Assembly: GCF_017939615.1 (NCBI RefSeq)
Contig: NZ_JAGKSR010000002.1
Coordinates: 186,001-250,000, forward strand
DNA from: Microbacterium sp. BLY
GTDB taxonomy: Bacteria; Actinomycetota; Actinomycetes; Actinomycetales; Microbacteriaceae
Direction: 5' to 3'
DNA: 64,000 nucleotides
Below are positions 1 to 8,644 of the stretch, one piece after another. Every line of letters starts with the position of its first letter. The stretch's first letter is position 1. The notes below the pieces were generated by a model. The model was not told where the DNA came from and ran no database searches. It was given only the letters and a program-made list of their open reading frames with translations. The translations under genes were made by a program, and so were the position numbers.

Positions 1-5
1 CAGCG

Positions 6-683
6 GTGGGCTGGACCATCCTCGCCGTGCTCATCGTCGCCGCCTCGCTCGCCCTGGGCATGGGGGTCGCGATGAACCTCGGCGTGGTCGGCTCGATCAT
101 GTGGGTCGCCGTCGCCCAGCTGCTGGTGATGTTCTGGGATCGCGCCGTGAGCGACACGGAGCGGCTGTCCGAGATCCAGCAGGCCGTATCGGCGTGGCAC
201 GCCACGCAGCGCGTCCGTCAGCGTGAACGCCGCCTGCGCACGCAGTTCGCGCTCGCCGTCGCCGGTCCCGTCCTCAGCCGGGTGGTGGCGGCGCGCGGCG
301 AGCTCGACGAGGAGGAGCGGCTGGAGGCGCGGCTCGCGGAGGGACGCCTCCGTGACGAGCTGCGGGGCGCGGACCTCCTGAACGACGACGTGCGCAATGC
401 GATCGATGCCGCCCGTCGCCGCGGCGCCTCCGTGACCGTGTTCGACGAAGGCGGGCTGGACGGCGTGGACGAGGGCCGGCGCATGGAGATCCGCGACGAG
501 CTCGCCGGGGTCCTCCGCAGTGCCGGGACCGGCCGCATCATCATCCGCTCCGCGCGGGACCCGCTCGTCGCGGTGACCGTGGTCGGCCGCGCGGGCCTGC
601 GGGCGTCGGACGACGACTCCGTCGACCTGTGGCACGAGATCGCGAGGAACCGGAAGGGGAAGCCCTCCGACCCGCGGAAGTGA
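6..683 (+). CDS. Membrane-anchored hypothetical protein
   Basis: Not recognised by name. The 225-residue product begins with two hydrophobic segments (about residues 3-25 and 27-48) and continues as a highly charged, Arg/Glu-rich cytoplasmic part (about 55-130, probably helical or coiled coil), followed by a small mixed region. It would sit at the membrane with a soluble C-terminal domain. The GTG at 6 is the first possible start in this window. Only five bases lie upstream, so the real start may be outside. A strong hairpin follows the stop, and the next gene is convergent. Confidence 0.6.
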   Translation: MGWTILAVLIVAASLALGMGVAMNLGVVGSIMWVAVAQLLVMFWDRAVSDTERLSEIQQAVSAWHATQRVRQRERRLRTQFALAVAGPVLSRVVAARGELDEEERLEARLAEGRLRDELRGADLLNDDVRNAIDAARRRGASVTVFDEGGLDGVDEGRRMEIRDELAGVLRSAGTGRIIIRSARDPLVAVTVVGRAGLRASDDDSVDLWHEIARNRKGKPSDPRK

Positions 684-688
684 GAGTG

Positions 689-721
689 GGCGAGGGGCGG
701 CGAATCCGCCTGCCCCTCGCC
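689..721 (+). terminator. Hairpin terminator after the first gene
   Basis: GGCGAGGGGC followed by GGCG pairs with CGCC and GCCCCTCGCC around an AATC loop, with one bulged T. It starts six bases after the stop codon. There is no clear T-run, as is common in high-GC actinobacteria. Confidence 0.6.
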
Positions 722-881
722 GTGCGGACAGTTACCCGAAAACCGTCCGCTGGTGGCCGATCAGCGTCTGTCTACCCTGGGACAGAGAGACCAGCCGAAC
801 GCGAAGCGTCCCCTTCAGTCTGCGCGGTCCTGCGCAGGATGTCTGTAGGTATTTTGGGGGACAAATTCCGGGGAGTCCGGA

Positions 882-1115
882 TCAGCCCGCGAAGCGGCCC
901 CACGGGATGTCGCGCCGGAGCGGGCGGCGCAGCGGACGTTGCGTGCGCGCCCAGGCGGAGACCTGCGGCTCCTCGACCGTGGCCGCGGCCTCCTCGCTCG
1001 CATACGCGTCCCCGAGCACGGCGATGAGCGCGGCGAGCTCCTCTTCCGTGGCGGCGCCGCGCGTGATCTCGAACAGCAGGGGCGTGGGCGCCGCCGCGGG
1101 GTCCTGAGCGGTCAC
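882..1115 (-). CDS. Acyl-CoA carboxylase epsilon subunit
   Basis: A 77-residue protein starting with GTG, whose first bases overlap the TGA of the beta-subunit gene (GTGA), so the two are translationally coupled. The pattern [16 protein letters not shown] followed by a Trp (residue 55) and an Arg-rich tail ending in PWGRFAG is that of the small epsilon subunits that bind and stimulate actinobacterial acyl-CoA carboxylase beta subunits. Function is inferred from this signature and from position; these subunits are poorly conserved. The biotinylated alpha subunit is not in the window. Confidence 0.75.
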   Translation of the reverse strand: MTAQDPAAAPTPLLFEITRGAATEEELAALIAVLGDAYASEEAAATVEEPQVSAWARTQRPLRRPLRRDIPWGRFAG

Positions 1116-2701
1116 AGCGGGATGTTCCCGTGCTTCTTCGGGGGCAGCTCGGCACGCTTGCCCCGGAGCGCCCGCAGCGCCTTCGCGATCGCCACCCTCG
1201 TGTTCGCGGGCTCGATGATGCCGTCCAGCTCGCCGCGCTCGGCCGCCAGGAACGGCGACGCCACGTTGTACGTGTACTCGTTCGCGAGGCGTGTGCGCAC
1301 GGCCGCCACGTCCTCCCCGGCTTCCTCCGCCTTGCGGATCTCTCCGCGGTACAGGATGTTGACCGCGCCCTGCCCGCCCATGACGGCGATCTCCGCCGTC
1401 GGCCACGCGAGGTTCACGTCGGCGCCGAGCTGCTTCGAGCCCATGACGATGTACGCGCCGCCGTAGGCTTTGCGCAGGATCACGGTCACGAGCGGCACCG
1501 TGGCCTCCGCGTACGCGTAGAGGAGCTTGGCGCCGCGGCGGATGACACCGGTCCACTCCTGGTCGGTGCCGGGCAGGTAGCCGGGGACGTCGACGAGGGT
1601 GACGATGGGGATGGAGAACGCGTCGCAGAAGCGCACGAACCGGCTCGCCTTCTCGCCGGCCTCGATGTTGAGGGTGCCGGCCATCTGCGACGGCTGGTTG
1701 GCGATGATGCCGACCGAGCGTCCTTCGACCCGTCCGAAGCCGATGACGATGTTCGGGGCGAACAGCGGCTGCACCTCGAGGAAGTCGCCGTCGTCCACGA
1801 CGTGCTCGATCACGGTGTGGATGTCGTAGGGCTGGTTCGGCGAGTCCGGGACGACGGTGTTGAGGCTGCGGTCCGCGTCCGTGGTCTCGAACTCGAAGGC
1901 GCTCACGTAGGAGGGCAGCTCCGCCATGTTGTTGTCCGGCAGGAAGCCGAGGAGCGTGCGGGCGTAGTCGATCGCGTCATCCTCGTCCTCGGCGAGGTAG
2001 TGGGCCACGCCCGACCGGGTGTTGTGCGTGTACGCGCCGCCGAGCTCCTCCATGCCGACGTCCTCGCCGGTGACGGTCTTGATGACGTCGGGGCCGGTGA
2101 CGAACATCTGGCTCGTCTTGTCGACCATGATGACGAAGTCGGTGAGGGCGGGGGAGTAGACGGCGCCACCGGCTGCCGGGCCCATGATGATCGAGATCTG
2201 CGGGATCACGCCCGAGGCCCGGGTGTTCAGGCGGAAGATCTCCCCGTACTTGCCCAGGGCGACGACGCCCTCCTGGATGCGCGCCCCGCCGGAGTCGAGG
2301 ATGCCGATGCAGGGCATGCCGCCGGCCAGCGCGAACTCCATGATCTTGATGATCTTCTCGCCGGCGACCTCGCCGAGCGAGCCGCCGAACGTGGAGAAGT
2401 CCTGCGAGTACACCGCCACGGTGCGCCCGTGGATGGTGCCGACGCCGGTGACGACGGAGTCGCCGTACGGACGCGACCGGTCCATCCCGAAGGCGGTGGT
2501 GCGGTGCCGCACGTACTCGTCGAACTCGACGAAGCTGCCGGGGTCGACGAGGAGCTCGATGCGCTCGCGGGCGGTCATCTTGCCCTTCGCGTGCTGCTTC
2601 TCCTTGGCCTTCGCCTCGGCGTCGACGACGGCCTCGGTGTAGCGAGCGCGCAGGTCCGCGATCTTTCCGGCGGTGGTAAAGGGGTCGGGCTTGTCCGTCA
2701 C
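1112..2701 (-). CDS. Acyl-CoA carboxylase beta subunit (carboxyltransferase, PccB/AccD5 type)
   Basis: This subunit transfers carboxyl from biotin to propionyl- or acetyl-CoA, feeding fatty-acid or branched-lipid synthesis in the cytoplasm. The 529-residue length, the N-terminal [17 protein letters not shown] motif and the two oxyanion-hole regions (GGARIQEGV and [21 protein letters not shown]) are typical of the carboxyltransferase superfamily. GTG at 2701 is chosen over an upstream in-frame ATG because a TAGGGT box lies seven bases before it, as at many genes here (leaderless). The epsilon subunit overlaps its 3' end. Substrate (propionyl versus longer acyl-CoA) cannot be told from sequence alone. 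Confidence 0.92.
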   Translation of the reverse strand: MTDKPDPFTTAGKIADLRARYTEAVVDAEAKAKEKQHAKGKMTARERIELLVDPGSFVEFDEYVRHRTTAFGMDRSRPYGDSVVTGVGTIHGRTVAVYSQDFSTFGGSLGEVAGEKIIKIMEFALAGGMPCIGILDSGGARIQEGVVALGKYGEIFRLNTRASGVIPQISIIMGPAAGGAVYSPALTDFVIMVDKTSQMFVTGPDVIKTVTGEDVGMEELGGAYTHNTRSGVAHYLAEDEDDAIDYARTLLGFLPDNNMAELPSYVSAFEFETTDADRSLNTVVPDSPNQPYDIHTVIEHVVDDGDFLEVQPLFAPNIVIGFGRVEGRSVGIIANQPSQMAGTLNIEAGEKASRFVRFCDAFSIPIVTLVDVPGYLPGTDQEWTGVIRRGAKLLYAYAEATVPLVTVILRKAYGGAYIVMGSKQLGADVNLAWPTAEIAVMGGQGAVNILYRGEIRKAEEAGEDVAAVRTRLANEYTYNVASPFLAAERGELDGIIEPANTRVAIAKALRALRGKRAELPPKKHGNIPL

Positions 2702-2788
2702 GGATTCCACCCTAGCGTCGGCTCCGCGCCGTCCGTTGGATGATCGGCACAACGGGTCGGCGGATCCTTTGGCGACGCGGGCGATCCG

Positions 2789-3778
2789 TCACTCGGCGGA
2801 GGCGTCGGCACCCGGGCGGGGCGGCAACGTGTGCGCGCCGTCCGCGTCACCCGTCTCGATCTCCTCCGGGGAGTGGTCACGCCGACGCAGGGCGAGATCG
2901 CCGACCCGGTGTCCCACCCAGCCGGCGCCGCGGGCGACGGTTCCGGCGGCGCCCGCCACGGCGTTGCCGGCGTAGCGGGCGCCGCGCAGCATCCGCAGCT
3001 CCACCTTCTCGGCGCCGGGCACCGGCTCCAGCTCAGCGGGAAGGGTGAGGGGGGCGGCGCCGAACGCCCGGTGCGAGGTGGTGAGCACGCGACGGCCGAG
3101 GAGGTGGTTGCCCGCGCCGCCGATCGCGGCCCCGATGCCGAACGGCATGGCCTTGCCGATGAACGAAGCGCCGCCCCGCGCGGCGAACTGCTTCACGAAC
3201 ATGCCCTTGAGCTGGTCGACCAGGGGGCCCACGGCGGCGCGCGGCAGCGACTTCGTGACCATCTCGCCCCAATAGGCCGAGCGGCTGCCGCCGCGGCCGG
3301 TGGCCTGGCGGGCCAGCTGTCCGACGAGGTCGACGCCCTCCTTCCCGAGCATGAGCGTCATCACCAGCGCTCGGGCGCGGTCGGGGTTGGCGACGGCGAT
3401 GCCGTGCACCTCGGCGACCGACTGGGCGAAGAGGGCCGTGGACTCCACGAACCCCACGGTCTCGACCCCGGAGAGGGCGAGCGTGATGCCGGTGCCGATC
3501 CCCGGGACGACCGCGGTCGCCCCCACGGCGGCCCCACCCGTCGTGACGGCGGCGAGGTAGCGGCGCTCCAGGATGCGGATGATCTCATCGGGGGTCGCGT
3601 GGGGGTTGCGGAGACGGATGCTGCGGATGTGCGCGAGGACGAGCGGACGCTGGATCGACAGCACCCGATCGAGACCTCGGACCATCATCGGATGCTCGGG
3701 GGAGCCGACCGGCGGCACGCCCTTGTCCCACGGGGCGTCATCCGGCAGGGAGTGGATCTTGTGCACCTTGGGGGCCAT
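2789..3778 (-). CDS. Conserved hypothetical protein with Gly/Ala-rich hydrophobic helices
   Basis: A 329-residue protein of unknown function. It has a polar N-terminus, then two Gly/Ala-rich stretches (about 88-125 and 205-230) that could insert in or lie on a membrane, and a charged C-terminal tail. The general look (VVPGIGTG..LALSG..TVGFVESTALFAQSVAEVHG) is reminiscent of EcsC-like proteins, but I cannot confirm this. ATG at 3778 has a TAGGAT box six bases upstream and no Shine-Dalgarno, so it is probably leaderless. It lies downstream of a terminator and seems to be its own transcription unit. Confidence 0.7.
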   Translation of the reverse strand: MAPKVHKIHSLPDDAPWDKGVPPVGSPEHPMMVRGLDRVLSIQRPLVLAHIRSIRLRNPHATPDEIIRILERRYLAAVTTGGAAVGATAVVPGIGTGITLALSGVETVGFVESTALFAQSVAEVHGIAVANPDRARALVMTLMLGKEGVDLVGQLARQATGRGGSRSAYWGEMVTKSLPRAAVGPLVDQLKGMFVKQFAARGGASFIGKAMPFGIGAAIGGAGNHLLGRRVLTTSHRAFGAAPLTLPAELEPVPGAEKVELRMLRGARYAGNAVAGAAGTVARGAGWVGHRVGDLALRRRDHSPEEIETGDADGAHTLPPRPGADASAE

Positions 3779-3813
3779 GTGCTGATCCTATGAAGCCCGT
3801 CCGCGAAAACACC

Positions 3814-3846
3814 GAGAGCCCCCGTCCGCGAAGGACGGGGGCTCTC
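3814..3846 (-). terminator. Intrinsic terminator after the nucleotidyltransferase gene
   Basis: A perfect 14-bp stem (GAGAGCCCCCGTCC with GGACGGGGGCTCTC) around a five-base loop. On the minus strand it is followed by a short T-run (GTTTTC). It separates the minus-strand gene ending at 3860 from the one starting at 3778. Confidence 0.85.
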
Positions 3847-3859
3847 TCGGAGCGGAAGG

Positions 3860-4552
3860 TCACACGAAGAGGTTCGCGCGCTCCAGGTCCTCCGCGAAGT
3901 CGACCTCGACCGCGTACAGGTCGGAGACGTCCATCGGCTCGAGCAGCAGGCCGTCCTCGGCGATCGCCAGCTCGAGTCCGCGCTCGAAGTAGTCCTGGTC
4001 CTCGACGCGCTGCAGCTGGCGCATGAACGCCTTCTTGAAGCCCGAGGAGATGTAGTTGATGCCGACCGCCTCGCCGAGGCCGCCCTTGACGGACTTCGAC
4101 AGCTCCTTGATGAAGCCCTCCGCGGTGACGGTGTACTTGACCTCTTCGTCGCTGACCTTGGCGGTGTTGACGGTGACGAACGACTGGTCGCGCTCGATGT
4201 ACGCCGCCGCGCGGCCGAGGATCATCGGGTCGAACACGACGTCGCCGTTCATCCACAGCACGCCGCTCTTGCCCGTGGCGCCGAGGGCGCGCAGCAGGCT
4301 CTTCGACGTGTTCGTCTCGTCGTAGCGGTCGTTGTGGACGTAGTTCACGGAGGGGAACGCCTCGATGATGGTCTCGGCGCGGTAGCCGACCACCGTGGTG
4401 ATGCGTGCATCGGAGCCGAAAGCGGCGCGGATGTTGTCGTGCTGCTGGCCCATGATCGTGCGGCCGTCGCTGAGCTCGGTGAGCGGCTTGGGCAGCGCGC
4501 GGCCGAGGCGAGAGCCCATGCCCGCTGCGAGGATGACGGTCTGAAGAGTCAC
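3860..4552 (-). CDS. NTP-transferase family nucleotidyltransferase (sugar- or choline-phosphate type)
   Basis: A 230-residue single-domain nucleotidyltransferase. The N-terminal LAAGMGSRLG (residues 8-17) is the nucleotide-binding loop, PKPL at 21-24 is the conserved Lys motif, and NGD at about 102-104 carries the metal-binding Asp. This family activates a phosphorylated sugar or alcohol (CMP/UMP/dTMP transfer) for cell-wall or surface polymer synthesis. Its short length and the late YISSGFKKAF region resemble LicC-like cytidylyltransferases, but the substrate is unknown. Start GTG at 4552 is preceded by AGGAG at five bases, one of the few clear Shine-Dalgarno sites here. Confidence 0.8.
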   Translation of the reverse strand: MTLQTVILAAGMGSRLGRALPKPLTELSDGRTIMGQQHDNIRAAFGSDARITTVVGYRAETIIEAFPSVNYVHNDRYDETNTSKSLLRALGATGKSGVLWMNGDVVFDPMILGRAAAYIERDQSFVTVNTAKVSDEEVKYTVTAEGFIKELSKSVKGGLGEAVGINYISSGFKKAFMRQLQRVEDQDYFERGLELAIAEDGLLLEPMDVSDLYAVEVDFAEDLERANLFV

Positions 4553-4580
4553 GAATGCTCCTAATGGAAGATGTGTTCAC

Positions 4581-4596
4581 GGTCGGTTCACCGACC
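4581..4596 (-). promoter_or_regulatory. 16-bp palindrome in the nucleotidyltransferase leader
   Basis: GGTCGGT-TC-ACCGACC is a perfect inverted repeat located 29-44 bases upstream of the start codon and just downstream of a possible -10 (TAGCAT, complement of 4621-4626). It could be an operator or a leader hairpin. A second inverted repeat (CCGCCTGG at 4633-4640, CCAGGCGG at 4652-4659) overlaps the expected -35 area. Confidence 0.4.
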
Positions 4597-4801
4597 AGAC
4601 ACTTCGTCGTGCCGGGGTTCATGCTAGCGATTCCGCCTGGGAACCCCCGGGCCAGGCGGGCCCCGTTGCCATTTCGTGATCGAGTACACACGCAACGCTC
4701 AGGCACGACAACCCCCTTGCGCTTTCCGAAAAGGCGGGGATCGGAGCGCCGATTGTCGCGTGGGGCCTTGGCTCCCGGCCAGCCGTTGGTACCGTAGGAC
4801 G

Positions 4802-6790
4802 GTGACTTCCTCCCCTGATGACCGTACCGCCCAGGCAGAGGGAGCCGAGACTCCGACGGACGCCTCCGCTCCGGCTCGGAAACCGGCCGCCAAGAGACCT
4901 GCCTCCGGCGCCAGCGCCGCGAAGAAGACGAGCTCGTCGACGAAGAGCGCGACGGTGAAGAGCGCCGACACGACGTCCGCGACCACCGCTGCGAAGGCTC
5001 CCGCGACGAAGACCGGCGCCGGCACGAAGCCGAAGGCCGCTGCCAAGACGGCCGCTGCCAAGTCAGCGGCACCGAAGTCGACGGCCGCCACGTCCACGGC
5101 TGCGAAGTCGACGGCTGCGAAGACGACCCCTGCGAAGACGACCGCTGCCAAGTCCACGGCTGCCAAGTCCACGGCTGCCAAGTCCGCGGCACCGAAGTCG
5201 GCGGCCGCGAAGACGACCACCGCGAAGACGGCGGCAGCGAGGTCTACGCCTGCCAAGTCGACGCCCGCGAAGACGACCACGGTGAAGACGACGACGGCGA
5301 AGAGCGCCGCGGCGAAGGCGAAGGCGACGCCGACCAAGGCGGCGGCGGAGAAGGCCGCGGCGTCCGCGGATGTCGTCGTCGAGCCCACCCCCCGGGCGAG
5401 CGTCGATCCCGCCAGCGCACCGGCCGGCGCCCGCACGGCGTCGGCGGCCCGGGCGGCGGCGGCGAAGAACACCGCGGCGCGCTCCGCCGGCACCACGCGC
5501 GCACCCGCGACGAAGAAGCCGGCCGCCACGTCCGCGGCGAAGACGGCGGCGGCGAAGAGCGCGGCCGCCAAGGCGCAGGCGTCGAAGACCACGGCGCGGG
5601 CAGCGGCAGCCAAGACCGCGGCGGCGAAGGCGGCCGCGGCGAAGGCAGCAGCGACCAAGGCTGCGGCGGCGAAGGCGGCGGAAGCCGCTGACCTCGAGGT
5701 CTCCGAGCCGGCGTCGATCGAGGCCCCGGCGACGAACACGGCGGTCGAGGCGCCGACCGAGGCTCCGGTCGTCGCGACCCCGGTGGCGGAACCGCAGGAG
5801 GAAACCGCCGCGCCTGAAGCCCCCGCGTCCGAGGACGTGGTGACCACGACCGCGGAGAGTGGCGCCCGGGAGAACGAGGTCGAGATCTCCGACACGACCG
5901 TTCCGGTGACGGAGGATCCCTCCCCGGAGGACAGCCGCGTGGCGGACGTGGAGGTCGTCGAGGTCGTCGAGCCTGTGACCGCCGAGGAGCCGCCCGCCCG
6001 CGTCGACCAGGAGTCGGAGGAGGGGGCGGCCACGGAGGCGATCCGGATCCGCGGTCTGGTGAAGCAGTTCGGCGAGAACCGGGCGGTCGACGGCATCGAC
6101 CTCACGGTTCCCGCCGCCTCGTTCTACGGCATCGTCGGCCCCAACGGTGCGGGCAAGACGACCACCCTCTCGATCGTGGCCGGCCTGCTGCGTGCCGACG
6201 AGGGCAGCGTCCTCATCTGCGGGATCGATCAGGCGCGCGAGCCGCTCGCCGCGAAGCGCGTGATGGGTGTGCTTCCCGACCGTCTGCGCACGTTCGACCG
6301 GCTCACCGGGCGCCAGCTGCTCTATTACTACGGGCTGCTGCGCGGGCTCGCGGTCGACGTAATCGAGAAGCGCACCGCCGACCTCGCGCGGGCGTTCGAC
6401 CTCGGTGACGCCCTCAACCGGGTGGTCTCCGACTACTCCGCCGGCATGACGAAGAAGATCATGCTCGCCGGCGCGATGATCCACTCGCCGCGCGTGCTCG
6501 TCCTCGACGAGCCGTTCGAGTCCGTCGATCCGGTGTCCTCCGCCGTGATCCTCGACATCCTCCGGGCCTACGTCTCGCACGGCGGCACGGTGATCCTGTC
6601 GAGCCACGGCATGGACCTGGTCGAGCGCGTCTGCTCGCGGGTGGCCATCATCGTGAACGGCGAGGTGCTCGCCGAGGGCACCATCGACGAAGTGCGTGCG
6701 GGGCAGACCCTCGAATCGCGCTTCGTGGAGCTCGCCGGCTCGAGCGGAGAGGTGGAGGGGCTCGAGTGGCTGCACACGTTCTCCGACTGA
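4802..6790 (+). CDS. ABC transporter ATP-binding protein with long histone-H1-like N-terminal region
   Basis: The C-terminal ~250 residues form an ABC ATPase: Walker A GPNGAGKTT (about 446-454), signature YSAGM (about 545), Walker B VLVLDEP (Asp569). It is followed by an overlapping membrane permease, so it probably energises an exporter. The first ~410 residues are unusual. Residues ~15-296 are almost entirely Ala, Lys, Thr, Ser and Pro in AAKT/AAKS-type repeats like the tails of HupB or histone H1, and ~297-405 are acidic and Val/Glu-rich. GTG at 4802 is preferred over the upstream in-frame ATG (4676 region) because TACCGT lies six bases before it, with TTGGCT 16 bases further up. The tail may bind DNA, RNA or teichoic acids; this is inference. 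Confidence 0.85.
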   Translation: MTSSPDDRTAQAEGAETPTDASAPARKPAAKRPASGASAAKKTSSSTKSATVKSADTTSATTAAKAPATKTGAGTKPKAAAKTAAAKSAAPKSTAATSTAAKSTAAKTTPAKTTAAKSTAAKSTAAKSAAPKSAAAKTTTAKTAAARSTPAKSTPAKTTTVKTTTAKSAAAKAKATPTKAAAEKAAASADVVVEPTPRASVDPASAPAGARTASAARAAAAKNTAARSAGTTRAPATKKPAATSAAKTAAAKSAAAKAQASKTTARAAAAKTAAAKAAAAKAAATKAAAAKAAEAADLEVSEPASIEAPATNTAVEAPTEAPVVATPVAEPQEETAAPEAPASEDVVTTTAESGARENEVEISDTTVPVTEDPSPEDSRVADVEVVEVVEPVTAEEPPARVDQESEEGAATEAIRIRGLVKQFGENRAVDGIDLTVPAASFYGIVGPNGAGKTTTLSIVAGLLRADEGSVLICGIDQAREPLAAKRVMGVLPDRLRTFDRLTGRQLLYYYGLLRGLAVDVIEKRTADLARAFDLGDALNRVVSDYSAGMTKKIMLAGAMIHSPRVLVLDEPFESVDPVSSAVILDILRAYVSHGGTVILSSHGMDLVERVCSRVAIIVNGEVLAEGTIDEVRAGQTLESRFVELAGSSGEVEGLEWLHTFSD

Positions 6791-8331
6791 GGTTCGCCCT
6801 CCTCCTGGGTGCACTGCGCGGGGAACACCGCCTGCGGACCCTGCTGTCGTTCGGCGCCGTCGTCGCCGTCACCGTGGTCGTCTGCGTCGCGGTGTTCAGC
6901 CTCGCCGATGCGCCGGTCCCGGTCTCGAGCGCGGTGACCGTGCTCGGCGGCGCGGCCGTCCTGCTCGGATTCCTGGTGGGCCCGCTGCTGGTGGGCGCCG
7001 TCGACCAGCTCGATCCGCGTCGTTTCGCGGTGTTCGGGGTCGACGAGCGGCAGATGCCGTGGGTCCTCACCATCGCCTCCCTCGTGAGCGTGCCGAGCCT
7101 TGCGCTCCTCGCCGTCTACACCAGCGTGGCGACGGTGGCGATCCGTGCGGGTGCGCCCTGGCCTCTCGCCGTCGTCCTCGCCCTGGTCGGGCTGCTGACG
7201 ACCGTGCTCCTGTCGCGGGTCGGGATGGCGCTCAATGCGCTCCTGCTCCCCGAGCGTCGGTCGCGCGAGCTCACCGCGCTCTTCGCGCTCGCCCTGATCG
7301 TCATCGCGTTCCCGGTCGCCGTGTTCCTCGGGTCGCTCCGCTGGGACGGCGAGGTGCCGACGTCGCTGGCCACCCTCACCGCGGTGATCGGCTTCACGCC
7401 GCTGGCCGCGTCGCCCGCCGCGATGTTCGCCGCGGCCGAAGGGGAGACGGCCGCCGCATGGATCAGCGGCCTCGTGGCGGTCGCCACGCTGGCGCTGCTG
7501 TGGGTCGCCTGGGCCTGGTTCGTGCGACGGCTGCTCACCACCACGGAGCGCCCGGTGGCCGCGCGGGAGCGCAGTGGGCTGGGCTGGTTCGGCCTGCTGC
7601 CCTCCAACGCCTTCGGGGCGATCGCCTCACGCAGCCTCGTGTACTGGCTGCGTGACCGCCGGTACATCATGAACATCATCGTGGTGCCGGTGGCCGGCCT
7701 GCTGACCGTCTTCCCGCTGATCGTCGCGGGGGTGCCGGTCGAGATCGCCGCCCTCGTGCCGGTGCCCGTCATGGCGCTCTTCTTCGGCTGGCTGCCCCAC
7801 AACGACGTCGCCTACGACTCCACCGCGCTGTGGACCCACGTCGCCAGCGGCGTCCGCGGCCTTCCGGACCGTCTCGGGCGCCTGGTGCCGGTGCTGCTGG
7901 TCGCCGTGCCGGTCCTCGCCGTCGCGGTGCCGCTCTCGCTCCTGCTCGCGGGACGCTGGAGCCTCCTCCTCCCGCTCGTCGGCCTCGGCGCGAGTCTGCT
8001 GTTCTCCGCCCTCGGGATCTCCAGCGTGGTGTCGGTCGTCGCGCCCTACGCCGTCTCCCGGCCCGGCGACAGCCCGTTCCAGCAACCCCAGCGGCCCACG
8101 TCCCGCGGGGTCTACGGACCGGCCGCGGCGTTCCTCGGCGCGATCGTCCTGAGCGTGCCGACGATGTGGCTGTTCGCGGCGACCATCGTCGCCGATCCCG
8201 GCTTCGCGCCCGCCGCGTTCTGGGTGGGCGTCCTCACCGGCGTCGTCGTGTTCATCGGGGGCGCGGTGCTCGGCGGACGCATCTTCGAGCGCAGCGGGGA
8301 ACGCCTGATGGAGTTCGTCGAGACGGCATGA
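6766..8331 (+). CDS. ABC transporter permease
   Basis: A 521-residue polytopic membrane protein with about twelve hydrophobic segments and little polar sequence, the integral-membrane partner of the ATPase encoded just upstream. GTG at 6766 overlaps the end of the ATPase gene by 25 bases, indicating translational coupling. It has a short positive N-terminus, a conserved central RSLVYWLRDRRYIMNI stretch and a C-terminal helix pair typical of large actinobacterial ABC-2-like exporters. Substrate is unknown; no substrate-binding protein is encoded nearby, which favours export. Confidence 0.85.
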   Translation: MAAHVLRLRFALLLGALRGEHRLRTLLSFGAVVAVTVVVCVAVFSLADAPVPVSSAVTVLGGAAVLLGFLVGPLLVGAVDQLDPRRFAVFGVDERQMPWVLTIASLVSVPSLALLAVYTSVATVAIRAGAPWPLAVVLALVGLLTTVLLSRVGMALNALLLPERRSRELTALFALALIVIAFPVAVFLGSLRWDGEVPTSLATLTAVIGFTPLAASPAAMFAAAEGETAAAWISGLVAVATLALLWVAWAWFVRRLLTTTERPVAARERSGLGWFGLLPSNAFGAIASRSLVYWLRDRRYIMNIIVVPVAGLLTVFPLIVAGVPVEIAALVPVPVMALFFGWLPHNDVAYDSTALWTHVASGVRGLPDRLGRLVPVLLVAVPVLAVAVPLSLLLAGRWSLLLPLVGLGASLLFSALGISSVVSVVAPYAVSRPGDSPFQQPQRPTSRGVYGPAAAFLGAIVLSVPTMWLFAATIVADPGFAPAAFWVGVLTGVVVFIGGAVLGGRIFERSGERLMEFVETA

Positions 8332-8371
8332 GACCGCCCCGCCGGGGCGTTGACGCCGCTAGAATCACGGG

Positions 8372-8638
8372 ATGAGTACTCCGCTGGACAGCCCCGATCA
8401 GGGCGGCGTGGCAACGCTTGATCGCGAACTGGAAGAGCTCCTCCGCGAGGAGAACATCGAACCGGGCGACCACGAGCGCTTCTCCCACTACGTCAAGAAG
8501 GACAAGATCCTCGAGTCGGCGATCACCGGCAAGCCCGTCCGCGCGCTCTGCGGCAAGAAGTGGACGCCGGGCCGTGACCCGGAGAAGTTCCCGATCTGCC
8601 CCACGTGCAAGGAGATCTACGAGTCGATGGTCCGCTGA
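8372..8638 (+). CDS. DUF3039 family protein
   Basis: A small 88-residue acidic protein of the actinobacterial DUF3039 family. The conserved core is HYVKKDKI...VTGKPVRALCGK-type sequence followed by CPTCKEIYE. A His at about 39, a Cys at about 61 and the CPTC pair (about 77-80) could bind zinc. Function is not known. A TAGAAT box ends six bases before the ATG and there is no Shine-Dalgarno. It sits tail to tail with pncB. Confidence 0.85.
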   Translation: MSTPLDSPDQGGVATLDRELEELLREENIEPGDHERFSHYVKKDKILESAITGKPVRALCGKKWTPGRDPEKFPICPTCKEIYESMVR

Positions 8639-8644
8639 GGGCCG

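Noticed and set aside
740..880. Possible short gene starting at 840 (MSVGILGDKF...)
   Set aside because: The frame runs antisense over the epsilon-subunit gene, has no promoter or ribosome-binding site, and becomes Arg/Pro-rich.
1130..2743. Very long open frames opposite real genes (e.g. antisense to the carboxylase, ABC ATPase, metE and the S9 peptidase)
   Set aside because: High GC removes stops in shadow frames; these have Arg/His/Gly-rich compositions, no starts with signals, and lie entirely over well-supported genes.
5040..5700. Dense short repeats that could suggest a repeat array
   Set aside because: They are in-frame Ala/Lys/Thr codons of the ABC ATPase N-terminal tail, with no regular unit and spacer; not CRISPR.
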